From the IMG/VR virus record IMGVR_UViG_3300031951_006582, positions 1-64,000 of that record: DNA of 64,000 nucleotides, one strand, 5' to 3'. Under the pieces are notes generated by a model. It was given only the letters and a program-made list of their open reading frames with translations, was not told the origin of the DNA and did no database searches. Origin of the DNA: a virus. Position 1 is the stretch's first letter. Every line of letters begins with the position of its first letter. Position numbers and translations under genes: made by a program. Shown one piece after another: positions 16,849 to 25,687 of the stretch.

Positions 16849-19800
16849 TGAAAGATATTTTAGGTAAGCTCTCAGCTATTGAAGCATCTGCACCAAAGAA
16901 GGCTGCTAAGAAGATGTTGAATGAAGATTCGACTACTCCTCCTATGAATGTCTCCAATAAGCCTGCCTCACTCAAGGATGTATTTGAGAATATGGCGATG
17001 CAGAGACCAATTCCTGTAGTAGGAAAACAAGGTGATACGCAGGAGACTGGAGCGGGATTCTTACACGTAACAGATAATAGTCCAGCAGCGCAAGCATTAA
17101 GCAATGCATTTGGCGATTTAGCAAGTCAGGGTAAAGCACAGATTGTGATGCCTACTTCAGGTCAAAAAACAGGCCAGCAGACTCAGCAAACTAAACCAAC
17201 CGGGCAGGCCGGTCAACAGCAACAAACAGGTCAGTCTGCTAAAGCCGGTGCTACTGGTCAGCAACTTGACGAACTATCACCTGACTTGTTAAAAAGAGCA
17301 GGTGCTGAGGCATCAAAAAGACAACAAGCAGCCAAAGGCCCACAATCTTTGGGTACAGAGTTTGAAGGTGGAATTGAACTGGGTTATGAAGTAAACGGTC
17401 AGAAAACTCATGTTGTCTCCCCTTCAGAAGCAGCAGAGCATATTGAAAAAGGAATACTCACCCCTGACACTAGGGTTATTGTATTTTCACCCTCCGGCCG
17501 CAAAACAGCAATGGTACTTGCTAGTAAAGTACCTGCACTAAAAGCGATGTTTAATCCACAAACCCCGGGCTCAAAGTTTTGGGGTATGAAAGCAGATAAA
17601 TTTGGCCAAGCAGCAAAGGCAGCAACTTCTAGAGACCAAGCTAAAGACTATTCTGCACAACAAACTGCGGGAATGAGTCCTGCTCAAAAGCGTCAGTTTG
17701 ATGCTATGTCAAAATCAGGTGCACTTGCAGAAGAACAGCTTGACGAACTATCACCGAAAACGCTTGCTTCCTACACTAAGAAGGCATCCGATGATTTGGT
17801 TGATAGAGCCGAAGATCATGCCTATATGAAGTCACCTGAGCGAGTGCCTGGAGGATATACCAAAGCAATAGCTCGCAATCAAGCCAAAGGCCTAAACAGG
17901 CAGCAAGGAATCAGCAGGGCAGTAGATAAACTTTCAGGCAATGCCAAAGTTCCTGCAAATGAGGGTGCAAAAGTTGATCGTATGGTCAAGCACATTGCTA
18001 AGTCAGAGCGTAAGCTAGGCAAGTCAAAGGACGAAGCAGAAGATATTGCATGGGCAACTGCTAACAAGCGCGGTATGCTTGACAACAAGAATAAGAAGAA
18101 GATGAAGGAAGCTGACATTCCATCAACAAACGGTATTGATACTATGGGTGCTGGTTTAGGTGCTGGTCGTAGCAGAACAACTTTAGAAGGTAAGAAGCCA
18201 GACTTCTTAGACCTAGACAAAGATGGTAACAAGAAAGAACCAATGAAAAAGGCAGCAGCCGACAAGAAAAAGAAAAAGGTAGATGAATCTATGAATCACA
18301 GAATTAGTGCAGCCCGCTTAGAGGGCAAATCACACGGTCTAAGAGGTCATGCACACTCTGGCAAGAGATACGAAGACCTAGAAGAAATGAAAGCATATCA
18401 CGAAGGCTACAAAGAAGGCCTTGATGAATGTTATGGTCAGGGCGTGTATGAAACTGCAATGCCAGCAACAGTTCCTGGTATGGCAAGCGCAGCAATGCCT
18501 ACTATGGAAGACGAAATGGAAGAAGGCATCAGAGATAATCTCAAGAAGGCAGGCATGGCCGCTGCATTGGGCGCAACTGCATTAGGTGCTGGGGGAATGG
18601 CTAAGGGTGCTTATGACTATCATCATAAGGAAATCCCAGGCATGGGCATGTCGCAGTCAGATTTTGACAAATCAATCGGTCATGATCCAGCTGCTGGTCG
18701 CAAAAGTTACTTTGGTACAAACACTAATGAAGCTGAAATGGATGAAGGCAATGCCTTCACAGCAGCACTTGCAAAGACTCCAAAGGGAGGCAAGTTCACA
18801 GTAGGCGGTAAGACATTCACTGATCGTACAAACTATGATACTAAAGTTGATGAGTATGCATTTGAAGCATGGGACCGCGAACTAAGTAATCTTCTTAACG
18901 AAGGTACTGAAGTTAACGAAGGTCTTTCAGTTTCAATCTCAAAAGATCAACAGAATTCACCAGACTCAGTAACTATCACTGCACAAGATGAAGAAGCAGA
19001 ACATCTTCTTGCATTCGTAAAGAACGCAGGTCTAGGCCTCTTCGGTGATGACCATGATCATTCACCTTCAAGCGCAATGTCAATTCAGCCGGCACACGGT
19101 GCGCCTGATGAAGTTGGCGCAGGTGGTGTTGACGTAGAAGTAGTTGACGGAAACGATGGCATCATGGGTCTCATGCAGAAGCTATCCGGAATTCAATCAG
19201 CAGGTGCTGATGACTACGAAGACGAAGAAGGTGACGAAGAACAGCTTTATGGCAATCATTCAGCAGCCGATAAAAAAGATTGCGGCGATTATGATCAACC
19301 TTCTAACGAAGACACTTGCAACGAATGCGGTGGAATGATGGAAACTGGACATAGTTGCGGTTCAAAAGAAATGGTTGATGAAGTAGAATCAGAAGACCAA
19401 ATGGAATTTGAAGTAGCAGAAGACAATGCTCCTGATTCAGGCGCAGCAGAAACTACTGCTGATGAAAACGCTGAAGCTGAAGAAGATAAAGCCCTTGCTC
19501 TTAAGAGCGTAAACGAATCATTCTTTGATATTTTGGCTCGCCTTGAACAATTGTCAGAAGGTTCAGGTGATGAACCAAAGCATCCTAAGCATCACGAAAA
19601 AGATGAAAAAGATTACGATGACGCTGAAGAAGAGGAAGAAGTTAAGGAATCAGCAGATGAAGACTCAGCCGAAGACCTAACTGAATGGGCCAACAATGCA
19701 GGCAAGAAGGGTACTGATGCATCTTTTGAGGCAGACATTGACTTCATGACTAAAGTTATCGCAGGCGGACTCAACAAGCCTAAGTCAACCGGTCAGACAA

Positions 19801-19901
19801 CTGTTCCTGTCATTGCAGGTCAAGAAAACAGAATGCACGATCATCAAGGTACTGTAAGTGATTCAGTTGATGACTGGGTAAAGCTTGCAGGAATCAAATA
19901 A
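16848..19901 (+). CDS. Large modular low-complexity protein with repeated L-x-E sites (internal-head candidate)
   Basis: 1017 residues. It alternates Q/T/G-rich, Lys-rich and very acidic (E/D runs near the C-terminus) segments with small modules, e.g. DKLSGNAKVPANEGAKVDRM, KKPDFLDLDKDGNKKEPMKK, MNHRISAARLEGKSHGLRGH and a CNECGGMMETGHSCG zinc-ribbon-like pair. Sites of the form L-x-E recur (KMLNE, QQLDE, EEQLDE, GLDE, NLLNE, QLSE), as expected for prohead-protease processing. It follows the 16219 gene with a TAATG overlap and is closed by a strong terminator. The function is unknown; a packaged polyprotein is my inference. Confidence 0.6.
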   Translation: MKDILGKLSAIEASAPKKAAKKMLNEDSTTPPMNVSNKPASLKDVFENMAMQRPIPVVGKQGDTQETGAGFLHVTDNSPAAQALSNAFGDLASQGKAQIVMPTSGQKTGQQTQQTKPTGQAGQQQQTGQSAKAGATGQQLDELSPDLLKRAGAEASKRQQAAKGPQSLGTEFEGGIELGYEVNGQKTHVVSPSEAAEHIEKGILTPDTRVIVFSPSGRKTAMVLASKVPALKAMFNPQTPGSKFWGMKADKFGQAAKAATSRDQAKDYSAQQTAGMSPAQKRQFDAMSKSGALAEEQLDELSPKTLASYTKKASDDLVDRAEDHAYMKSPERVPGGYTKAIARNQAKGLNRQQGISRAVDKLSGNAKVPANEGAKVDRMVKHIAKSERKLGKSKDEAEDIAWATANKRGMLDNKNKKKMKEADIPSTNGIDTMGAGLGAGRSRTTLEGKKPDFLDLDKDGNKKEPMKKAAADKKKKKVDESMNHRISAARLEGKSHGLRGHAHSGKRYEDLEEMKAYHEGYKEGLDECYGQGVYETAMPATVPGMASAAMPTMEDEMEEGIRDNLKKAGMAAALGATALGAGGMAKGAYDYHHKEIPGMGMSQSDFDKSIGHDPAAGRKSYFGTNTNEAEMDEGNAFTAALAKTPKGGKFTVGGKTFTDRTNYDTKVDEYAFEAWDRELSNLLNEGTEVNEGLSVSISKDQQNSPDSVTITAQDEEAEHLLAFVKNAGLGLFGDDHDHSPSSAMSIQPAHGAPDEVGAGGVDVEVVDGNDGIMGLMQKLSGIQSAGADDYEDEEGDEEQLYGNHSAADKKDCGDYDQPSNEDTCNECGGMMETGHSCGSKEMVDEVESEDQMEFEVAEDNAPDSGAAETTADENAEAEEDKALALKSVNESFFDILARLEQLSEGSGDEPKHPKHHEKDEKDYDDAEEEEEVKESADEDSAEDLTEWANNAGKKGTDASFEADIDFMTKVIAGGLNKPKSTGQTTVPVIAGQENRMHDHQGTVSDSVDDWVKLAGIK

Positions 19902-19931
19902 GCATAAGAACTTATACATAAAATTATGCTG

Positions 19932-19960
19932 AAATAGCCGGGCTAGTTCCCGGCTATTTT
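19932..19960 (+). terminator. Intrinsic terminator
   Basis: AAATAGCCGGG (19932-19942), 6-base loop, CCCGGCTATTT (19949-19959), running into T residues. Ends the gp13-to-internal-head transcript before the fibre gene. Confidence 0.85.
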
Positions 19961-19987
19961 ATTGGGAATTGTAAATGTACATAAAAC

Positions 19988-19995
19988 GATAAATA
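19988..19995 (+). promoter_or_regulatory. Late promoter (giant fibre)
   Basis: GATAAATA, 29 bases before ATG 20025. Confidence 0.7.
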
Positions 19996-20024
19996 CTATT
20001 AGACTATTAATAGGATTTCAATTC

Positions 20025-23000
20025 ATGGCTCAACGCAATATAGATTTTGGTAGTTTTCCTGACGATCCAAATGCAGATGCAATTAGAACCGCCTTCCAAA
20101 AGGTACAGGAAAATTTCACAGAATTATTTTCTGGTTTACAAGAACAAGCAGTTATCTCGGTTAACAGAACTGCCGGCGTCGGTACAACTGTTAACTCCCC
20201 TACCGGAAATGTTATTATCAGTGCTAATATTGCCCAAGTCAGAATTCAAAGTACAACCCTAGACCTATCAACCGGATCAAACGCTTCGCCGGCATCACTT
20301 GCAGTAATCAATCAGGGCACTGTTCCGTTTTTCATTAATTTGCCGCAAAGCGTTACTGGAATTTCAAACATCAGCTTAGGTAACACGTTAACTGCTAACA
20401 CCGTCAATGTAAACTTACAAATCAATGGTAATACTGCCAGCTTTACTGGTAACATAGCTACTACTGCCAACGTCAATGCAAACAACGCTAATATCACAAA
20501 TAACATATTAGTGGGTGCAAATGCTAACGTAACCGGCAATTTGAATGTCACTACAAACGCTAACGTTACGGCGAATGTTAATGCAGGCAACATAAACGCT
20601 ACAGCGAGAATCACTGCTGCAAACGCAAACATTACTGCGAACTTGAATGCCAACATTATAAATGCTAACTTCCTATACGGTGACGGTAGCAATCTTACTA
20701 ATGTTAGCGCAGTTGCAAATACACGAATTCTAAATGGCACAAGCTATGCTAACATTAGCGATGTAAATGGTAACCTAAATATTGTCATAACTGGTAACCC
20801 GACAATGACTGTGGCTGCAACCGGTGCAAATATTACAGGAACATTGGGTGTATCAGGTAACTTAACAGCAGGTAATTTGATTGGTGTTCTGGCCAACGGT
20901 GGAACCAGCAACATTACTATTGCAGGAGCAACAGGTAATGTTACTACTGCGGTTGCCGGAACTGCTAGAATTACCGCTACATCAACTGGAGCAAACGTAG
21001 CCGGTACATTAGGCGTAAGTGGTAATGCTAATGTTGGTAACTTAGGTACTGCACAGGTATTGGCGAGTGCTAACGTCACTGCACCTCAATTGATCAGTAA
21101 CGTTGCAACTGGCACTGCTCCATTAGTCGTTACATCTACCACTCAGGTAGCAAACTTGAATGCAGCAACTGCCGGTACCGCAACAAGTGCCACTACAGCC
21201 GGTACAGTAACAACGGCAGCACAACCAAATATCACAAGCGTTGGTACACTAAGTTCATTAGCAGTAACAGCCAACGTAACTGCTGGCAATGTATATGCTA
21301 ACTCAGGTACAGTAGGTGCAAGTCTATTAACCGGTACATTAACAACTGCTTCACAGCCTAATATCACTGGCGTTGGCACACTAACGGCTCTTGGAGTTAA
21401 TGGAAATATTACTGCTGCCAACATTACTGCAAATACTGGCGTATTTACAGGTAACGGTAGTGGACTATCGGCACTTAATGCAAGCAATCTTTCAACGGGT
21501 ACAGTTCCGAGTGCTAGACTAACCGGTAGCTATTCTATCTCAGTTACAAGCGCAGGGACAGCAGGCACTGTAACGACAGCAGCACAGCCTAATATTACAT
21601 CAGTAGGTACATTGACAGTCCTAGATGTAAACGGAAACATTACTGCTGCAAATATCACTGCTAACACAGGCGTATTTACAGGTAACGGTAGTGGATTAAG
21701 TGCAATTGCTGGCGCAAACGTAACAGGTACTGTTGCTAATGCTACTACTGCAACTCTTGCAAATACAATCAATGTCACTACACAAACTTCTGGCAATGCA
21801 TTCCTTGTATTAGGTAACGCATTGACTGGAAATGTTAGTGAAACTGCAAACGCAGCGTTTGTAGCTAATACAAGCAATGGCGCAATTCACGCAACTACAT
21901 TTGTCGGTGCATTAAGTGGTGCTGCAACCACAGCAGGTACAGTAACAACCGCAGCACAACCAAATATCACAAGTGTCGGTACATTAGCTAATCTATCAGT
22001 GACAGCAAATGTTACTGCTGGTAATGTCTATGCTAACTCCGGTACTGTTGGTGCGTCACTACTAACAGGTACCTTAACTACTGCTGCACAACCAAACGTA
22101 ACAAGCGTTGGTACATTAGGTAATTTATCAGTGACCGCAAATGTTACTGCTGGAAATGTCTATGCTAACTCAGGCACAATCGGCGCTTCATTACTCGCTG
22201 GCACACTAACTACTGCTGCTCAACCAAACGTAACAAGTGTTGGTACGTTAACTGGCCTCGGAGTGAATGGTAATATTACTGCTGCAAACATTACTGCTAA
22301 CACAGGCGTGTTTACTGGTAATGCTGCTGGATTAACAAACATACCAGGTGGTAATGTTTCAGGAGCAGTGGCCAGTGCTACAACAGCAGGCACCGTAACA
22401 ACTGCTGCTCAACCAAACATCACTTCAGTCGGTACTCTATCATCGCTATCAGTTTCCGGAAATCTATCTTCGGGTAATGCTAACTTAGGAAATCTCGCAA
22501 GAGCTAATTTCTTCCAAGGTGATGGTAGCCTATTGACAAATATCTCAGTTGGCGCCGGAAGCTTCATTGCTAATGGAAATAGTAACGTAAGCGTTACCTC
22601 TGCTAACGGTAACGTAGCTATCTCAGCAGTAGGCAACGCTAATATAGTAGTCGTTACTGGTACCGGTGCAAACATCAATGGCACTGCGAATGTTTCTGGT
22701 AATCTATCAGCCGGTAATATTTCAGCTACGTCAATCGCGGGCAACTTAACTACTGCTGCTCAAACAAACATTACAAGTTTAGGTACGCTAACTGGACTAA
22801 ACGTTAACGGTACTAGTAATTTAGGCCCTAACAGCAATGTCATTATTACGGGCGGTGTCGCTAACGCATTCTTGAGAACAGATGGTAGTGGTAACCTATC
22901 TTGGGACACTGCAACTCTTGTTCCAGCTCAAGGTTCCAATACCCAAGTCATTTTCAATGATGGCGGCACAGTATATGCAGGTAGTAACGCCCTAACATTT

Positions 23001-25490
23001 AACAAGACTTCAAACGTATTAACATTGGGTGGAAACTTATCAGTAGGAAACATCAGCGGTGCAAATAATGTTATTTCTAACTTCTTTACTGGTACGCTAA
23101 GAACTAATGCTCAACCTAACATCACGAGCGTAGGCACTCTTGCCTCATTAAACGTAAATAATACTATCACTGCTGTGGCATTTACTGCTAACACAGGCGT
23201 ATTTACGGGTAATGGTAGTGGACTAAGTGCAATCGCTGGTGCTAATGTTACCGGAACAGTAGCAAATGCTACATTCGCAACATCTGCCGGTTCTGCAACC
23301 ACAGCAGGTACTGTAACAACTGCTGCACAGCCAAATATTACGAGTGTAGGTACATTAACTGGATTAACCGTTGACGGAAACATTACTGTAGGAAATATCA
23401 GCGGTGCAAATAACGTTATTTCTAACTTCTTTACTGGCACGCTAAGAACTAATGCTCAACCAAATATCACTTCAGTTGGTACATTAACGGGTCTAGGAGT
23501 AAACGGAAACATTACTGCTGCAAATATCACTGCTAATACAGGTGTGTTTACGGGTAATGGTAGTGGACTAAGTGCAATCGCAGGTGCTAACGTAACTGGC
23601 ACTGTATCAAGTGCAGCCACTGCAACAAATGCAACTGCGGTATTAACTAATACATCTACTGCAACTACGGTATACTTAACCGGTACGTCTACTGCTGCAA
23701 ATGCACATGCCTCACTTGAAAAAGTAACCGGCATTTTTGCTAATATGAGCAATAATAGTATTACTGCAACAACATTTGTAGGTGCTCTATCTGGCGCTGC
23801 TACGAGTGCAACTACTGCCGGTACAGTAACAACTGCGGCTCAACCGAACATTACAAGCGTGGGCACTCTTACATCGCTCGGTGTTAACGGAACAATTACC
23901 GCAGTCAACATTACAGCTAATACCGGCGTCTTTACTGGTAATGGTAGTGGTCTTAGTGCAATTGCTGGTGCGAACGTAACCGGTACAGTATCTTCAGCCA
24001 CAACGGCAGGTACTGTAACAACTGCTGCACAGCCAAATATCACTTCAGTTGGCACACTAACTTCTTTGGGTGTTAACGGCACTGTAACAGCAGTAAACTT
24101 CACTGCTAATACTGGTGTGTTTGCTGGTAGTGGTGCTAACTTAACTACACTTAATGCAAGCAACATCTCAAGTGGTACATTAGCACAAGCAAGATTGGCA
24201 AACGCAAGTGTAACATTGGGTAGTACAGCATTGACATTAGGCGGCACGGTAACAACAGTGGCCGGTCTAACAAGTGTTACATCTACAACGTTTGTCGGTT
24301 CATTGTCGGGGGCAGCAACTACGGCAGGTACTGTAACAACAGCAGCACAGCCGAATATCACAAGTGTTGGTACATTGACAGGCCTTGATGTAAACGGAAA
24401 TATTACTGCTGCAAATATCACTGCCAATACAGGGGTGTTTACGGGCAATGGTAGCGGTCTATCTGCGTTGAATGCAAGCAATATTTCAACAGGAACCCTT
24501 GCTCAAGCAAGACTCGCTAATGCAAGCGTAACATTAGGTAGTACTGCGTTAACGTTAGGGTCAACGGTTACAACTGTTGCTGGTCTATCAAGTGTAACTT
24601 CTACTACATTCGTTGGTTCATTGTCAGGTGCTGCTACAACTGCTGGTACTGTAACTACAGCAGCACAACCCAACATTACTTCAGTCGGTACACTAGCCAA
24701 TCTGACCGCCGGAGCAATCACTATCAACGGAACAACTGGATTGCCGGCACAAATAAGTGGGCAACCAGTAATTACTGGATCGCTAGGATCTCCAAATATC
24801 GGGGCATTGTATATAGGTGATGGTACTGGTTGGCAATTTAAGTTTAGATCAAGAATCGGTAGTGTTGATACAGATAGAGTAACCTTCTTTGATAACGGCA
24901 ACGTAACTCTCAACACCGGTGTAATTACAGGTAACGGTAGCGGTCTAAGTGCAATCGCCGGCGCTAATGTCACTGGAGCAGTCGCATTTGCTACAACCGC
25001 AAATGCTGTAGCAGGAGCTAACGTAAGCGGCACTGTTTCAAGTGCAACTACTGCAACAACAGCAGGTACTGTAACAACAGCAGCCCAGCCAAATATCACC
25101 TCAACCGGTACACTAACCAGCTTGACTGTATCGGGCAATGTTACTGCTCAGGCTAATGTCAATATGACAGGCTTTGTGATTCGTTCTGTCAGCACTGGTA
25201 TTGCAGCAGCAGGTAGTAACCAAGGTACCGCAACAGCAATCACAAGAGAAATGAATGTTGTCTCTACTGTAGCATCAGGTGCGGGGGTTATTCTTCCAAC
25301 TGCGGTAGCAGGTATGGTGGTATCAATTACTAACACAAGTGCTAACTCATTACTAGTTTATCCGCACTCGGGCGGAGACATTAACGGTGCAGCAACAAAC
25401 GTTGCTTTCACTCACACCGCAGGAGCAACATTACAGTATATTGCTCCTACAACTTCTGACTGGTACACAGTCGGTGCAACTTATGCTTAA
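20025..25490 (+). CDS. Giant repetitive tail fibre/adhesin
   Basis: 1821 residues from ATG 20025 (TAGGA ribosome site; an upstream start at 19962 would put the late promoter inside the gene). N-terminal attachment part: RNIDFGSFPDDPNADAIRTA, FQKVQENFTELF. Then Asn/Thr/Ala/Gly-rich beta repeats, with 16 copies of a T-x-T-x-A-Q-[PT]-N-[IV]-T-x-x-GTL motif, often followed by NGNITAANITANTGVFTGNG and SGLSAIAGANVTGTV. The C-terminal about 100 residues (from GFVIRSVSTG, ending SDWYTVGATYA) are non-repetitive, as in receptor-binding tips. Almost free of Cys, Met and Trp. Likely a trimeric beta-helical fibre. Late promoter at 19988. Confidence 0.8.
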   Translation: MAQRNIDFGSFPDDPNADAIRTAFQKVQENFTELFSGLQEQAVISVNRTAGVGTTVNSPTGNVIISANIAQVRIQSTTLDLSTGSNASPASLAVINQGTVPFFINLPQSVTGISNISLGNTLTANTVNVNLQINGNTASFTGNIATTANVNANNANITNNILVGANANVTGNLNVTTNANVTANVNAGNINATARITAANANITANLNANIINANFLYGDGSNLTNVSAVANTRILNGTSYANISDVNGNLNIVITGNPTMTVAATGANITGTLGVSGNLTAGNLIGVLANGGTSNITIAGATGNVTTAVAGTARITATSTGANVAGTLGVSGNANVGNLGTAQVLASANVTAPQLISNVATGTAPLVVTSTTQVANLNAATAGTATSATTAGTVTTAAQPNITSVGTLSSLAVTANVTAGNVYANSGTVGASLLTGTLTTASQPNITGVGTLTALGVNGNITAANITANTGVFTGNGSGLSALNASNLSTGTVPSARLTGSYSISVTSAGTAGTVTTAAQPNITSVGTLTVLDVNGNITAANITANTGVFTGNGSGLSAIAGANVTGTVANATTATLANTINVTTQTSGNAFLVLGNALTGNVSETANAAFVANTSNGAIHATTFVGALSGAATTAGTVTTAAQPNITSVGTLANLSVTANVTAGNVYANSGTVGASLLTGTLTTAAQPNVTSVGTLGNLSVTANVTAGNVYANSGTIGASLLAGTLTTAAQPNVTSVGTLTGLGVNGNITAANITANTGVFTGNAAGLTNIPGGNVSGAVASATTAGTVTTAAQPNITSVGTLSSLSVSGNLSSGNANLGNLARANFFQGDGSLLTNISVGAGSFIANGNSNVSVTSANGNVAISAVGNANIVVVTGTGANINGTANVSGNLSAGNISATSIAGNLTTAAQTNITSLGTLTGLNVNGTSNLGPNSNVIITGGVANAFLRTDGSGNLSWDTATLVPAQGSNTQVIFNDGGTVYAGSNALTFNKTSNVLTLGGNLSVGNISGANNVISNFFTGTLRTNAQPNITSVGTLASLNVNNTITAVAFTANTGVFTGNGSGLSAIAGANVTGTVANATFATSAGSATTAGTVTTAAQPNITSVGTLTGLTVDGNITVGNISGANNVISNFFTGTLRTNAQPNITSVGTLTGLGVNGNITAANITANTGVFTGNGSGLSAIAGANVTGTVSSAATATNATAVLTNTSTATTVYLTGTSTAANAHASLEKVTGIFANMSNNSITATTFVGALSGAATSATTAGTVTTAAQPNITSVGTLTSLGVNGTITAVNITANTGVFTGNGSGLSAIAGANVTGTVSSATTAGTVTTAAQPNITSVGTLTSLGVNGTVTAVNFTANTGVFAGSGANLTTLNASNISSGTLAQARLANASVTLGSTALTLGGTVTTVAGLTSVTSTTFVGSLSGAATTAGTVTTAAQPNITSVGTLTGLDVNGNITAANITANTGVFTGNGSGLSALNASNISTGTLAQARLANASVTLGSTALTLGSTVTTVAGLSSVTSTTFVGSLSGAATTAGTVTTAAQPNITSVGTLANLTAGAITINGTTGLPAQISGQPVITGSLGSPNIGALYIGDGTGWQFKFRSRIGSVDTDRVTFFDNGNVTLNTGVITGNGSGLSAIAGANVTGAVAFATTANAVAGANVSGTVSSATTATTAGTVTTAAQPNITSTGTLTSLTVSGNVTAQANVNMTGFVIRSVSTGIAAAGSNQGTATAITREMNVVSTVASGAGVILPTAVAGMVVSITNTSANSLLVYPHSGGDINGAATNVAFTHTAGATLQYIAPTTSDWYTVGATYA
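21190..25130 (+). repeat. Diverged coding repeats of the giant fibre
   Basis: Sixteen units built on a GGTAC(A/T)GTAACAACnGCnGC-type segment (encoding T-V-T-T-A-A-Q-P-N), with spacing from about 40 to about 140 codons. Several units share near-identical DNA of 50-100 bases (e.g. around 23040-23110 and 23390-23460), giving substrate for recombination between units. Confidence 0.8.
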
Positions 25491-25507
25491 CATAGAAAGG
25501 TAATATA

Positions 25508-25678
25508 ATGGCTAAAGCAAAAACAAGTGGTGGTTCAAATAAGGGACAAAAGATTTCATTTACTCAACAATCTAAGGGTAAAACAACGATTGGATTGTCA
25601 CATAGTTCAATCAAGTTTTCTACTATGAATAAGCATAAGCGTAGAAATTATAAAGCATACCGAGGTCAAGGTAGATAA
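25508..25678 (+). CDS. Small very basic protein
   Basis: 56 residues, MAKAKTSGGSNKGQKISFTQ through KHKRRNYKAYRGQGR. Rich in K, R, S and G with a Y-R-G-Q-G-R tail, a type of small protein common between structural genes of T4-like phages. AAAGG ribosome site 8 bases upstream. It could bind nucleic acid; no function is known to me. Confidence 0.6.
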   Translation: MAKAKTSGGSNKGQKISFTQQSKGKTTIGLSHSSIKFSTMNKHKRRNYKAYRGQGR

Positions 25679-25687
25679 AGGATTAAC

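Noticed and set aside
21190-25130. Repeats considered as a CRISPR array
   Set aside because: Units are in frame, diverged, variable in spacing and protein-coding; there are no short identical repeats with unique spacers.
20312-25336. Series of long antisense frames under the giant fibre (V/A/P/L-rich products)
   Set aside because: They arise from repeated GCA/ACA/GTA codons of the fibre read backward; all share the same pseudo-motif because the plus-strand repeats do.
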